A DNA stretch of 64,000 nt from Uloborus plumipes. Lineage: Eukaryota; Arthropoda; Arachnida; Araneae; Uloboridae. Below the pieces are notes generated by a model. That model saw only the letters and a program-made list of their open reading frames with translations. It made no database searches and had not been told where the DNA came from. The stretch is from contig JAXGGA010005868.1 in assembly GCA_038373865.1 (NCBI GenBank), forward strand, positions 1-64,000. Direction: 5' to 3'. Shown here one piece after another: positions 46,176 to 57,970 of this stretch. Numbering within the stretch: the stretch's first letter is position 1; every line of letters begins with the position of its first letter. The translations under genes and the position numbers were made by a program.

Positions 46176-48884
46176 TAGTCTAGTAAACGAAGGTCAAAAT
46201 TAGGGTGAAAAAAACAAAAAAACATGCAGTTTTAAAAATTGGCACACAGGTACAGGAAGGTCTCCTGATGAACATACTAAAAGTCCCCGGTGGTGAGGGT
46301 GGAGCTCGCAGCGCCACCTGGTGTTTTATGGGTGATTTTTCAGTTTTCGTCTTATATTTCAAAAACTATTGACTTTCGAGAAAAAATGTCAATTAATAAA
46401 TTAAAGAACATAAAATTATCTTTAAAACGCTTTTTTGTTTTTATTATAGCTATAATAGTTGCCGAGATATTGAACTTCAAAGTTTGTCATTTTTTGAGAA
46501 AACGACTATTTTCCCCCTCTTTTCTATTTTTGGAGCCGCCTCAGTGATTAATTTGATATTATTTTTTTCTTTTTTCAACCTGAAGTAGTACAGGTCATTA
46601 AGGTGATTTAATTTCTTGAAACGGGGAGGCAGGTTGGGGAGGAAGGAGGCGAGGAATGAAGGGAAGACAAAACTATGTGCAAGTGTACTTTTCACTATTT
46701 TTCCCTCTACCATAGTTCAGCAAACGAAGGCCCAAAATAAGGGCGAAAAAATAATAATATAGTTTTAAAAATTGGCACACACGTGCAAAACGGGCTTTTG
46801 ATGAACGTTCTAAAAGTCCTCGGTGGTAGGGGGTGAGCTCGCAGCGCCACCAGGGATTTTGGGTGCGTTTTTTTTTTCAGTTTTCGTCTTATATCCCAAA
46901 AACTATGCATTCGCCAGCAAAATCATCAGTTGGTAAATTAAAGAACATAAAAATACCTTTAAAAAGAATAAAGAATGAATTAGTATTTTATAACTGAAAT
47001 AGATGGAATAGACTTGACATTTAAGTTCTAAACTCGTGAGATTTTGAAAACATATCTTTTTCTTTTCTTCTTCCTTTATTTTTTGGGACTGCGAAAGGCA
47101 TATCAATCACTTTTTTTCTTAAATTTCGATAGTGCTGTGCTATTTAAGTCAACTAAGGTCCAAGAAGACTTTAAATCATGTTATACATAAAACGGAGAGA
47201 ATGGAAATCATGGAGAGAATGGAGTCAGGAGCAGGAAGCCTTGAAGTTGTTATATTTTTCCATGATGTACCTGCTTTTTTCCATCCCCAGGCATCGGGTG
47301 GAAGTAATCTCCCCAACCACTTTTGAATCTGGTGATAAACTCTTAATGAATGAAATTTTGCAGCATCTTCAGTAGGTGGGAAGGAAGCAAGATCAGGTTT
47401 TATTTTTCTTGCTGCTCTCTGAAAAGATATAAATCTCTGTTCATTCAGAGAAGTTATATTTACTGGAGCCCCATATAAGGCTAAGAAAAATGATTGGCCT
47501 GCCTCCGCTACCTGCTCTGGGGTAGAAAGGGGGTTTGAGAACACTTCCGAAACGTAGCTCAATGATTGATTTTTTTGTAACAGCTTTATGAATTTGGCTT
47601 TGCCGTTGTTATATGCAGCTAATGTTGTGTCACAGCCGGAGAAAGCATGGAGGAAGAGAATTTGATCTTTGAACTTGCAAGTGTTTTGTAATTCTTGTGA
47701 ATAAAAAATTTTGGTGTTCACTTTATCTTTGCCTGGTTTGAAGAAAAGAATATTATTATTACTTGGAGTCAAAGCTATATATTAATAAAACATTTTGGGC
47801 CTTCGTTTGCTGAACTATGGTAGAGGGAAAAATAGTGAAAAGTACACATGCGCATAGTTTTGTCTTCCTTTCATTCCTCGCCTCCTTCCTCCCCAACCTG
47901 CCTCCCCGTTTCAAGAAATCAAATCACCTTAATGGCCTGTACTACTTCAGGTCAAAAAAAGAAAAGAATAATATCAAATTAATCACTGAGGCCGGCTCCA
48001 AAAATAGAAAAGAGGGGGAAAATAGTCGTTTTCTCAAAAAATGACAAACTTTGAAGGTTAATATCTCGGCAACTATTATAGCTATAATAAAAACAAAAAA
48101 AAGCGTTTTAAAGTTAATTTTATGTTCTTTAATTTATTTATTGACATTTTTTCTCAAAAGTCAATAGTTTCTGAGATATAAGACGAAAATTGAAAAATCA
48201 CCCATAAAACACCAGGTGGCGCTGCGAGCTCCCCCCTCACCACCGGGGACTTTTAGTATGTTCATCAGGAGACCTTCCTGTACCTGTGTGCCAATTTTTA
48301 AAACTATATTATTATTTTTTCGCCCTTCTTTTGGGTCTTCGTTTGCTGAACTATGGTAGAGGGAAAAATAGTGAAAAGTACACTTGCACATAGTTTTGTC
48401 TTCCCTTCATTCCTCGAATCCTTCCTCCCCAACCTGCCTCCCCGTTTCAAGAAATCAAATCACCTTAATGACCTGTACTACTTCAGGTCGAAAAAAGAAA
48501 AGAATAATATCAAATTAATCACTGAGGCCGGCTCCAAAAATAGAAAAGAGGGCGAAAATAGTCGTTTTCTCAAAAAATGACAAACTTTGAAGGTTAATAT
48601 CTCGGCAACTATTATAGCTATAATAAAAACAAAAAAAAGCGTTTTAAAGAAAATTTTATGTTCTTTAATTTATTAACTGACATTTTTTCTCGCAAGTCAA
48701 TAGTTTTTGAGATATAAGACAAAAATTGAAAAATCACCCATAAAGCACCAGGTGGCGCTGCGAGCTCCCCCCTCACCACTGGGGACTTTTAGTATGTTCA
48801 TCAGGAGCCCTTCCTGTACCTGTGTGGCCAATTTTTAAAACTGCATGTTTTAGTGTTTTTTCAAATCCTTTATTGACTAGACTA
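46176..48884. mobile_element. 2.7-kb composite element with long inverted arms
   Basis: Termini are TAGTCTAGT (46176) and ACTAGACTA (ending 48884), flanked by TAA at 46173-46175 and 48885-48887. The arms consist of a repeated unit of about 540 bp. The left arm has one full unit (46176-46720) and a partial second (46721-about 46970). The right arm has two inverted full units (about 47790-48330 and 48331-48884). Unit starts (ATAGT(T/C)(C/T)AG(C/T)AAACGAAGG) resemble the terminus itself. Shared blocks are CAGTTTTAAAAATTGG, GCTCGCAGCGCCACC and GAAACGGGGAGGCAGGTTGG. The centre (about 46970-47790) carries the HAF-GCDTT protein fragment on the minus strand. A 3-bp TAA target is compatible with PIF/Harbinger-type insertion, but no such transposase is seen. 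Confidence 0.8.
47176..47772 (-). pseudogene. C-terminal part of a HAF-GCDTT / CXC-type protein
   Basis: A minus-strand open frame of about 198 codons. It begins at a non-ATG codon (ALTPSNNNILFFKPGK), with a stop three codons upstream, so the 5' part is missing. It includes LFLHAFSGCDTT, then KLLQ, AGQSFFLALYGAP, LPPTE-like FPPTEDAAKFHSLRV and WLGRLLPPDAWGWKK, and then LPAPDSILSM. This order matches the C-terminal half of uncharacterised arthropod and cnidarian proteins that, as I recall, end in a Tesmin/TSO1-like CXC domain. Here the frame stops just before the CXC region. It lies between the inverted arms of the composite element and is therefore probably cargo or the remnant of its coding gene. 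Function of the family is unknown to me. Confidence 0.65.
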
Positions 48885-49052
48885 TAAATTTCTTTTAAAG
48901 AACAAGAAAAAACTTTGCAAATATTAGTAACAAAGAACGCATTTGTTTCTTTTCTAATGCAAAAATATTCTGGCTTATGGATGTAACATTCCAGGATCCC
49001 TCATACCTACCTCTCAAGTCATTTAACCCGTTGGTTTTGGCCCTAAAGACTG
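48885..49052. other. Spacer
   Basis: Nothing recognised. Confidence 0.4.
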
Positions 49053-49054
49053 CT

Positions 49055-49275
49055 CTGTTTTTTTTTCTTTATTTTAATTATCGAGTCCTGGAGCCAAGCA
49101 ATCCCCGATCCATTCCCTTGGAGTGGCTTGGAGCACTCTGCGACCACTGCATATTTAATACACCCAAGTCCTCATTAGCAAACATGAAAGATCTTCTATC
49201 AGCTGGAATCAAACCAGTGACCTACAGTTACTAGTCCAAAATACCTTACCAATCAGGCCGCCATGGCCTGATGGT
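49055..49275 (-). mobile_element. tRNA-derived SINE
   Basis: The minus strand from about 49275 reads like a tRNA head. An A-box-like GGCCTGATTGGTAAGG (about 49259-49244) and a B-box GGTTTGATTCC (49214-49204) are spaced as in a tRNA gene. GGACTAGTAACTG between them contains the CTAGTAA loop found in tRNA-Thr(AGT). A unique body of about 120 bp follows, ending in an A-rich tail (AATAAAGAAAAAAAAA, about 49074-49059). No clear target duplication. Confidence 0.6.
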
Positions 49276-49289
49276 CACAAACCGTAGGC

Positions 49290-49980
49290 CTACTCAAAAT
49301 TCATGACTTATAAGGTATTTTCATATATTTCCAATGTTCCTTTAGGGAATCGTTTACTAGAAACATACGTATATTCCTTGCAGATTGGGCGAGGAATATC
49401 CTTAGATAGTAAGGATATTTTCTCTTACACTCCAACAATATATTGTTTCTTCGATAAGACTATGCAAATGTTTTTCGTCAGTTAAATAAATAGTTCGTGC
49501 AACCTATCATAAATTTACTTTTTAGAGATTTTTGCTGGAATTTTGCCTCGAAATCTCTTTTGGTTCACGAATATTTTAATTGTTAGAAAGAACTAGATTA
49601 AAACACGCGTTACGGTTAGAACGAAATAAAATTCCCGCTCTCCTCCCCGTATAGCAAATAGGATCAAAGGAAAGAGTTCATCCTAATTAGTGTACTATTA
49701 ATATCCCACTCCTACAAATGGAAAAAAAAGAAGTAAAGAATTTGATAAAAATAGGCCATAACAAAAATTTCTTAAAAAAAAAAAAAAACCCAGAGAAGAG
49801 CCCCCTTCTCAAGGGTCCAAACTGTAACAGCTGCATATAATTTCACAGCTATATGTGCTGAAGGGTACCCAAAGATAGCAAAACGGTCGTTTTGTAACCT
49901 TGAAAAGTCGTTTACAAATTCATGATCTCCAGTCTATTTAACTCCGTGCTTGAACTGAAACTAGATTATGAATTCGCTAC
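49290..49980. other. No gene recognised
   Basis: Unique-looking sequence with one A homopolymer at 49773. Nothing supported. Confidence 0.4.
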
Positions 49981-49990
49981 ATTAGAAACC

Positions 49991-50386
49991 CAAGGCCGTA
50001 TTTAAAGGGTGGGTTTTTAGGGTTCAAACCCTATCTGAAATTTTACAAAACTGCTCCCAAAAATTCTTTTCATTAGAATTATTTTTGTTGAAAAAATGTT
50101 ATTTCTATTTGTTATTTATTTGCTTCAAATTTATTTCAGAAATGAAATTTTTATAATTGAAGAATTGTATCAACTCGGTTCTATATCTGCATTATTTTTT
50201 TTATTGAAATTATTGCGAGCATCATATTGAAATTATTGCGAGAATCATGTTAATGGTGTTAAAGCAGAACCCCCTGGTTTAAGTAACCTACCTATTGTAA
50301 CGAAAATGAAAAGATATGAATGAAATCAAATTTGATTTCCCGAGAAATGTGTTTGGTAAAACCCTAAATATCTGGTAACGGCCCTG
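49991..50386. mobile_element. 396-bp hAT MITE
   Basis: Ends CAAGGCCGTATTTAAAGGGT / complement of CAGGGCCGTTACC, flanked by TAGAAACC (49983-49990) and TAGAAAGA (50387-50394), six of eight identical. Homologous to 39143-39628, but shorter and more diverged. Confidence 0.8.
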
Positions 50387-50394
50387 TAGAAAGA

Positions 50395-50630
50395 ATTAGG
50401 ACAAGTTTTCTCTTATGCAGAAAAAAAAAGCTCTTTCGAATGATATAGAATGTTTAGGGGTGAGAGAAATCTTTCATCCTACTGAATAAGCAAAATATAT
50501 AAAATTTTAGCTTAAAAATATTATTACAAAAAATGTAATTCGAAATAAGAAAAAGGAAAAGGGAAAAAAAAACTCTCTGAGGTGCAAACCCACGAGATCT
50601 TCAAGCAATCTTGTACGAAATTTCAAGGAT
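50395..50630. other. Spacer
   Basis: Nothing recognised. Confidence 0.4.
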
Positions 50631-50730
50631 GTCTGGAGCAGTGGCTGGAAAAACTACATTTCTTTTGTAGCGAACTACAACTACAACTACTCTATTCTAA
50701 ATGTAGTTAACTACAACTACAACTACTTTT

Positions 50731-51476
50731 TACTTCCTTTTACGTAGTAAAGGAAGTATTGTGATCGCGAAAAAAAAATCACTCAAATTTGAGTCTAAAT
50801 TTTGATTTTGCTCACCCCCGAATGAATGTTCAGTAGTTTTTCGACCTGTCAGCACGTGCATATGTACCTACAAACATATCCTTTTCAACCACCCCCGAGT
50901 TAATTAAGACGAGTTTTGTCGTGACGTCTGTATGTACGTGTGTGCGTATGTATGTATGTATGTGGGTCGCATAACTCAAAAACTATATGCCGTAGAAGCT
51001 TCTAGCTTGGTATGTAGGCTCTGAGGATGGTCTAGTTGTGCACCTCCCCTTGTGATTGCGTTTGAATGTTCCCAAGGGGGTGTTTTACCTCTTTTTTGGG
51101 GTAAATCAGTGTTAATTTCAATGCAGACTCAAGTGACATGAATTGGCGCGATCACTTGGCGATATGTCGCCAAGCTTTTGGTCGCTAAGGATTTGACGCC
51201 AACTTGGCGACATATCGCCAAGTTGGCGACAAATTTGGCGAAAAAAATATTTTTTGAAATTGGGTTCAACTTGGCGCTATTGGCGATATTTTGCGAAAAA
51301 TTCACTGAATGATATTAAAATCACAATATTTAGAAAATTAACCATTGTAAAATATTTTTTGCATTGTTTCGTGGCAGATGAGGGGAGTAAATATTTGAAT
51401 TGTTACCTTGCTCACTCCAAGCACTTTTTTTAACACTTAAGGCAACTACTAAGAAATTTACACGTAAAAGGAAGTA
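50731..51476. mobile_element. 746-bp TIR element nested in the hAT element
   Basis: Ends TACTTCCTTTTACGT / ACGTAAAAGGAAGTA. The left terminus immediately forms a small hairpin with GTAAAGGAAGT. The interior has GTATGTATGTATGTATGTG and a cluster of inverted CTTGGCGATATGTCGCCAAG motifs near 51150-51280. A diverged fragment is at 15881-16110. No reading frame. Confidence 0.75.
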
Positions 51477-52077
51477 GTGTGGGGTCCATACCAGATTTTT
51501 TTTTAATGTAGCGACTACAAACTACTTTTGAATTGTAGTCGCTACTTCACTACTTTTTAAAAAATAAATAAATGAAAAGCATACACCGTTTGATAGTTGA
51601 CGAGAAAATTTCGAAAAGTGGTTAACATTAATATATTAACTCGTCTGAATATGGAATAGAACTGCGAATTGCCTTTGAATTTATTTGTTACTTTTCGTTT
51701 TTGTACCTTTTTTTGCTAAAATTTGTTTTTTACATTTTTTTTTTTTTTTACAATTTTTACGAATATTCGCCACAAGAAATGATTCAAAAGTTGAAAAATT
51801 GAAAGAATTCAACCTTCAAATTTTTTTTTAAATTTCTTGCCAGGGATTATAGGAACATGAAAATTATTTGAAGGAATATAAAAATTATGATGCCAAATAA
51901 ACCAATGACATCAAACAGATAGAATGTGTTTCGTCAAAATGATCTACCACATATCTGCCTTGTTTTCTATACGTTTCATATTTCTCATTGCGATCCGCTG
52001 CTGTACTCGTGCAAGATATGCACTAGTCAAAGTCGATTAAACCTTGTTTTTTCCTTCGTCCCTCCCCCCCCCCTTTT

Positions 52078-53606
52078 TTAACCTACTTTCCCGTTAAAAA
52101 TAAAAGAAGACGAAAAAAGCATTAAAAGAGGCTTAATGCATCTAAAAATATCGCCAAGTCCGAAAAACAAGTCAAAAAGAAAAAAAATAAAAAGTAAAAT
52201 AAATATCGAAAAATTAAAAATTGGAAAGTAGGGTATTGAGATGGGGAATTTGTGCGTCGGTCGGTCGGTCTGTCTGTCCCCCCCCCCTAATAACTTTTGA
52301 ATGAACATTCCGATTTGAACAAACTTTTTTTTGTTGGAAAGATCTCGGCGAGTACAGCTCATTCCCATATTTGATTTTTCGATTTGAACAATTTTTGGTT
52401 CAACTTTGAACCGTTCAAACAACCTGTCCCGCGACACTAACTTTTTAGTGAACAGTCCGATTTGAACAACTTTGTTTTTGTTCGAAAGATCTTATCAAGG
52501 ATACTTCATTCCCGTATTTACATTTCCGATTTGAACAATTTTTCGTTCAACATTGAACCGTTCAAACAAGCTGTCACCCCTAATAACTTTTGAGTGAACA
52601 GTCCGATTTAAACAAACTTTTTTTTGTTCGAAGGATCTCAGCAAGGATACTTCATTACCATATTTAAATTTTCAATGTGAACATTTTTTCGTTCAACATT
52701 GAACCGTTCAAGCAATCTTTCCCCACCTAATAACTTTTAAGTGAACCGTCCGAATTGAATAAAATTTTTTTTGTTCGAAAGATCTCGGAGAGGCTCATTC
52801 CCATATTTCGCTTTTTGATTTGAACCATTTTTCGTTCAATGTTGAACCGTTCAGAAAAAAATTGTAACATTAGCGCCTACGGGGAATTTAAGTTGAATGT
52901 TGATCCTGAACTTAAAGGCGGATTTCCTTCAAACTAACTTTGTAAGAAAATGGTTTTGATAATTAATGTATGTAAAGTACTTTTCTGAATAATCTTCTGT
53001 GAGGACTCTGATACCGACTCCGACTCCGCAAACAGGGCGGAAATGCAGGCTGAGAAAAAAATGACTGACTGTGCAGACGATTTTTTGTTTATTTATTTAT
53101 TTGTTTTATTTTATGTATTATTATTTTTTTTTTTTTTTTTGGCAGACGATTTTTTTTGTAACAAAAATTTTTCATTCACGAGAGCATTTTATTCTTTATT
53201 TATATTTAACAACTGGCAACGGATTAAAAATGAAATTCGAGACATTTTATGAACAAACGAGTTTTTTTTCTTTCTTTCTTTGATAAAATGTGTTTTGATG
53301 TTCTTTGTACTTTTATGAATTTATTTATTTATTTATTTATTTGAAAAGGATTGAGGAATTTTTTCTACGGAAGAACTATAACAGTTACATTCTTTAAAAG
53401 GTGAAACAAAACTTTATTCGTTTATTTACTTTTCACGAGTCTATTTCATCTGATGAGAGGCGTATATTTTGCTTTTAGAAATCAGCTTTAAGTGAATGAC
53501 ATAATTTTCCGTCTCAGATAATCAAGAGAATATTGATCATATGCTAGAATGCTGATGTCGATGTACGGGAAAGTAGGCTCGTTTAGTTCTTGACAGAGTT
53601 TCTTGC
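52078..53606 (+). mobile_element. Repeat-cored TIR element, copy E3
   Basis: Ends CCTACTTTCCCGTT (52081) and ACGGGAAAGTAGG (53565). Four core units with GTTCGAAAGATCT-type anchors near 52338, 52484, 52630 and 52777. Same orientation and unit number as E1, lacking most of E1's 22-bp TATCGCCAAGT array. Nested in the hAT-like element. Confidence 0.8.
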
Positions 53607-53823
53607 TTTTAATTTTTATTATTTATTTATTATTATTATTATTTTTTTTTATTTAAAAGTAGTTTCCAGAAATCGCTATAAACTACTATTTTTTTTATCG
53701 CGCTACTCACTATTCTACTTTTTTTTTTTTTTTTAAGTAGTGCTCTTACAAACAACTGAAAAATGTAGCTACTACAGTAGTTTCGCTACTTTTAGCTCTC
53801 TACTTCCGACTACTGATCTGGAG

Positions 53824-54390
53824 TTTCTTGAACGTTGGACAGCCACAGACACGACTTTACAGTTTCTTTAGTGGTGTCACTTTATTTCTTTAAAATACAT
53901 TCAGGCACTTTGAGTACAAAATAACTCTAATTATCCGAATCAATTGGGACTAAACCCCATACGGATGATAAAATATTCGGATGATTGAATTTTATCGGAA
54001 TATATTTTTTCGGAAGAATAGGGGGAGGGGGCTTTTGATTTATTTTCATTAATTATTGAGAGCTTGTCAAAAATGAAAAAAAAAAAATAATAATAATAAT
54101 GAAATTAATGGATAACATTTTTACGTTTTATATGTTAAGGGGACCGGATCAGCACTATCTCCGCCTTGTTAAATTCACCAACTTTATGTACATTTTTCTC
54201 GTAAATGGTGAAAGATAGGGCTGAGAATTTTTTATTAAATACGTTAGAATAACACGTTTTACATACTTTTACTCGTCCTTTTCTCTCTAAGTGGAACTGG
54301 AAATATATGTTTAATGTTTTACTCACAACCACTTTTAAATTAAAAGAAAAATGATCAAATAAGCTTTGTGCTAAAATAGGATCAAAAAAA
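53824..54390. other. Flank with pogo-like fragment
   Basis: ATTATCCGAATCAATTGGGA and CGGATGATAAAATATTCGG at 53932-53985 resemble pogo terminal repeats but have no defined ends. Otherwise nothing. Confidence 0.3.
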
Positions 54391-54395
54391 AAAAA

Positions 54396-56336
54396 AACCA
54401 ACGTAAATAAAGCACAAATTAGATAGAAAGTACAGCAACTATTTGAAGGCTAGAATGGAGCCTCTTCATCAGTGCAAAAAGCTCAGGCACACAACATGAA
54501 AGCTGTGAGAGAACTGAGCGCTACCGCGCGAACACCATTTTTTTCCCAAATGGGGCAGCCAATTGTTCCTACTGCCCGACCCATGTGGTATATATGGGTG
54601 ATTCTGCGGTCAATGCGTTTTTTGTGTCCCCAAAGAAAAAATAATCTGTTTAACTTCACGCTCATTATGTCACTAGTAGCCGCTGTTTTTATGATTGTAG
54701 TGGTAAGGGCCAGACAAAATTTCAATTTTTGGGGTTTTATCGATACCAGGGGAAATGCGTTGCCAGTGGAGTGACACTATTGGCAGAATTCTGGTTTGAT
54801 TTACTATTATTTTACTTATTTTTCGGTGTAAAATCAGAGTATGGAAAATGGATTAATTTCTATAAGACCTGTATTCAAAAAAAAAAAAAAAAAAAATCGC
54901 ATTGTAATAAAATAAAAAAAAAATCAATCTTGAAAACACGATATGTTACATACAAGTCGCACCGCAGATCCCAAATAAAAATACTTCCCGCATTATTTAC
55001 GTTAATTCAAATTGCTTTCATAGGGGCAATTAAGATTAAAAATGAAATTAATTATGCTTGCAACAGTTTTAATGTATATTTACCCGTTTTTGGAACAAAA
55101 CTGCCGGGGGAGGACGCCAGAGAAGTGACAAAATCACACATTACCTATAAAAACAACATCACGCGCTTTTTTTACCAGAACTTCACGTAAACCGTGTTGT
55201 CTACACACAATGAGCATTTCATTATACACAAGCACCACTTAGACAGGAATTCAAGTGAAACAGGCGATCGCAAATTACAATCGCTACTGGAAATGAATTA
55301 CATTAGAACGTTTCTTGATAAAAACATCGTGACGTCAGCGTGACGTTTGCCTATGAAAAATGAGCTAGATAAAACGTCACAGCCTACTTGGCGAATAAGA
55401 GGAGATCACTGACTGCTCGTGAGCTCTTATTGGCTCCACCCGTAGTGACGTCAGTGCCAAGTTAAGTTGATGATAATGTAATTCACTTCCAGTAGCGATT
55501 GCAATTCGAAGCGATTGCAATGGTGTTTCACTTGAATCCCTGCCTTATGTAATAATGAAATATAAAAAGTTATACTTACCAGGGGAAATACTACAGCGAC
55601 TGGCGCAGTACGCTTTGAGGCACTTTCAACGAGAACCGATGCAATGAAATTCGAATTTTTTAAAAACCTCTTAGCTTGCGTTTAACTTTACTTAGTATTA
55701 CTAGTTATTCGCAATCAACGTCATCCTTATGCATTTTTTCTGCTAAATTTCAGTCTTTGAAGTTCGCCAGGTGAGGGTGACACTGTTGATATGGCCCGTT
55801 GAAAAGTGTATTTTTTAAAAATAATAATAAATATTTTTTCAATGTTTAATGATAAAATATGTTTCTCTATTGATGTAGGTGTATGATTATGGCAAAAAAC
55901 ATTATGTCAAGTTTGCAAAAATTGAACGTCGAATAACATGTATGTATAAAAACTAGTATTTGGACAGGCCAGGGTAGTATAAATTTATGACTATTTTCAG
56001 CTATAAATGCTAAAATAAAATAAATGTAGTGAATTAAGTGGGTTTTCCATATAAAAGATAATGGTCTGTAATGCTTAACCATACAAAAACATTAATAAAA
56101 TCTGTTTTACATGAAGTTTTTCCATTGGCCGTCTGAATTCAAATAGCGTAGAATCACCCATATACCGGCTTTCTCGCGGTAGCACTCAATTCTTCACAGC
56201 TTTCATGTTGTGTGCTGAGCTTTTTCCACTGATGAAGAGGCTCCATTGTAGCTTTTAGTTATAGCTATAGGCTATAGCTATAGCTGCAAATAGCTATAGT
56301 ACTTTCTACATAATTTGGGCTTTATTTACGCTGGTT
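54396..56336. mobile_element. 1.9-kb inverted-repeat element
   Basis: Arms 54396-about 54535 and about 56165-56336 are inverted: AACCAACGTAAATAAAGC, GGAGCCTCTTCATCAGTG and CACAACATGAAAGCTGTGA pair with complements at the right. Similarity continues inward in places (TATATGGGTGATTCT). A plus-strand frame at 54729-55190 (153 codons, Lys- and hydrophobic-rich) has no recognised domain and is not called as a gene. The arm motif GAAGGC...CTTCATCAGTGC matches the foldback element at 41510. Confidence 0.75.
55244..55542. mobile_element. 299-bp palindromic MITE with TGACGTCA motifs
   Basis: Ends CAGGAATTCAAGTGAAAC / complement of CAGGGATTCAAGTGAAAC, followed by inverted AATCGCTACTGGAA and AATGAATTACATT blocks. 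TGACGTCA occurs at about 55331 and again at about 55446. Nested in the 1.9-kb inverted-repeat element. Confidence 0.8.
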
Positions 56337-56340
56337 TTTA

Positions 56341-57270
56341 ACTTCAATCACTTTTAAACTTGCATTTTTGATTTTTTTAACTCCAATCAAAATATTTATC
56401 AATATATCGTCAAATCCTTGTGTTAAAATGTAAAAAACTACACAATATATGCGTCATTAAAAAAATGGCCTTGTTAGTTTGGTAGATATTGAGAAAAGGA
56501 AACAAGAACATAAGAAATTCATGTTTTAAGAAAAATGCAGTTAAACATTTCATTCATGTAATGAACACGATGAATGCTTTTGAAAGAACAGAAAGTTCTA
56601 ATGCTTCTGTTTTTTTTTTTTTGATAAACAAGTGTGATATATGACTGGAAATATAAAAATTTCTAATTTTTAATGATATAAAAAAGTAAAAACCAAATTT
56701 TTGATCGAAATTGCCTCAATTGGTAACCTTAAACGCACTTTAGCAAGTCAATAGTAAAACTACACTTTGAAACGGTGACTCATCATCCTAATCATGCTCT
56801 GTACCTCAGAATCTGATTAACGTAAGTCTATTTTCATATGCATACACAATTAACCCTACACTGCATGATTTTTTTATTTTTCTTAGAAAAAAATATGTGT
56901 TTGTCAATGTACTAAGAAAACATGGAAAAATATTTAAAAAATTTAACTCTAAATTTTCACCACTTTCTAATTAAAAATAGTTTTGTTGCCAAATGGCTAC
57001 ACCATGCATTAAACAGATAAAAATGATTTTAAATGATAGTTTTGAAATTAGTTTTTTTTTTTTTCGTAAAAAAAATAAAGGAATTGAACATTTGGTGCAC
57101 TGTACTCTTTTAATCCTTTTTTGACATTTTACATCATTGTTTATTTGTACTGTGTTTTTTCTGATGATCAATTCTATCAAATCTGATATCTTTTGGAGGC
57201 TCTCTCGTGCAAGCTTTCCTTTTTTTTTTTTTTTTGGTTTGTAACTAGTTCCTCTGCGTAATAGTATCCC
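56341..57270. other. AT-rich, no feature recognised
   Basis: Homopolymers and short frames only. Confidence 0.4.
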
Positions 57271-57275
57271 TCTTT

Positions 57276-57385
57276 TTAATACGCTTTTATTAATTTCACA
57301 TATGGGTTTGTTTGTATATGTATGTATATAACTCTGAATAAAAGATAAAATTTACGTTCTTTGCAAATATAAAAGTAATATCGTA
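57276..57385 (+). repeat. Copy of the dispersed repeat seen at 45222
   Basis: TTTTAATACGCTTTTATTAA, CTCTGAATAAAAGATAAAAT and AAAAGTAATATCGTA match 45222-45310. Confidence 0.65.
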
Positions 57386-57970
57386 CTACTATTATATATG
57401 CGAAAGTTTGTATGTATGGATGGATGAATGGATGTATGTTTGTTCCTCTTTCACGCAAAAATTACTGAATGGATTTTAATGAAACTTTCACCATAATGTA
57501 GCTTATACATCACAATAACACATAGGCTATAATTTATAACGATATTCGAAAAAGAAAATTGGTACAGACCTTAAGAACATCATTATAAGTGAAATCTCAA
57601 AAGTCCTGATGAATCCCGGTGGAGCTAAAAATCTTATTCTAGGTCAAAGGTCAAAATTGAATTTTCTTTCAAAAAATTGAAAAAAAAATCGTACGGTGCT
57701 AAAAATGGGTACAGACCTTAAATACATCATTATAAATAATATATAAAAATTTAAATCGATCCCATTTGAACTAAGCATTTTATAGAAGGTCAAAGGTAAA
57801 AATAAACAAAAAAAAAAAATATTAAAAACCAAAAAAATTCACAGAGAGCTAAAAATTGGCACAGACCTAAAATACATCATTATAAACGAAATATCAAAAA
57901 TCCCTATCGATCCCACTTGAACTAAACATTTTATGCAAGATCAAAGGTCAAAAAATTCTTCTTTTTGTTT
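57386..57970 (+). mobile_element. Helitron-like sequence with a three-copy minisatellite
   Basis: Begins TACTATTATATATGCGAAAG with TTTGTTCCTCTTTCACGCAA and ACTGAATGGATTTTAATGAA, a module common at the 5' side of short dispersed elements. It contains three diverged copies (about 57558, 57705, 57853) of a unit of about 147 bp with ACAGACCTTAA, ACATCATTATAA and GGTCAAAGGTCAAAA. No right terminus defined. Confidence 0.5.

Larger units (their letters stand above)
50639..53815. mobile_element. hAT-like element of ACTAC repeats, carrying two nested elements
   Basis: Starts CAGTGGCTGGAAAAACTAC and ends with the complement of CAGTAGTCGGAAGTAG. Flanked by GTCTGGAG (50631-50638) and ATCTGGAG (53816-53823), seven of eight identical. 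Its own sequence (50639-50730, 51477-52075 and 53610-53815, about 0.9 kb) is dominated by CTACAACTAC / GTAGT motifs. The rest is two later insertions. No transposase frame. Confidence 0.75.

Noticed and set aside
47817..48580. Plus-strand frames beginning MVEGKIVKST, present twice
   Set aside because: They repeat because the 540-bp arm unit repeats; the mirrored copy at 46713 reads in antisense too. No domain, so treated as arm sequence rather than genes.
54729..55190. 153-codon plus-strand frame
   Set aside because: AT-driven Lys/Phe-rich composition with a poly-Lys run from an A homopolymer, inside an inverted-repeat element; no recognised motif.
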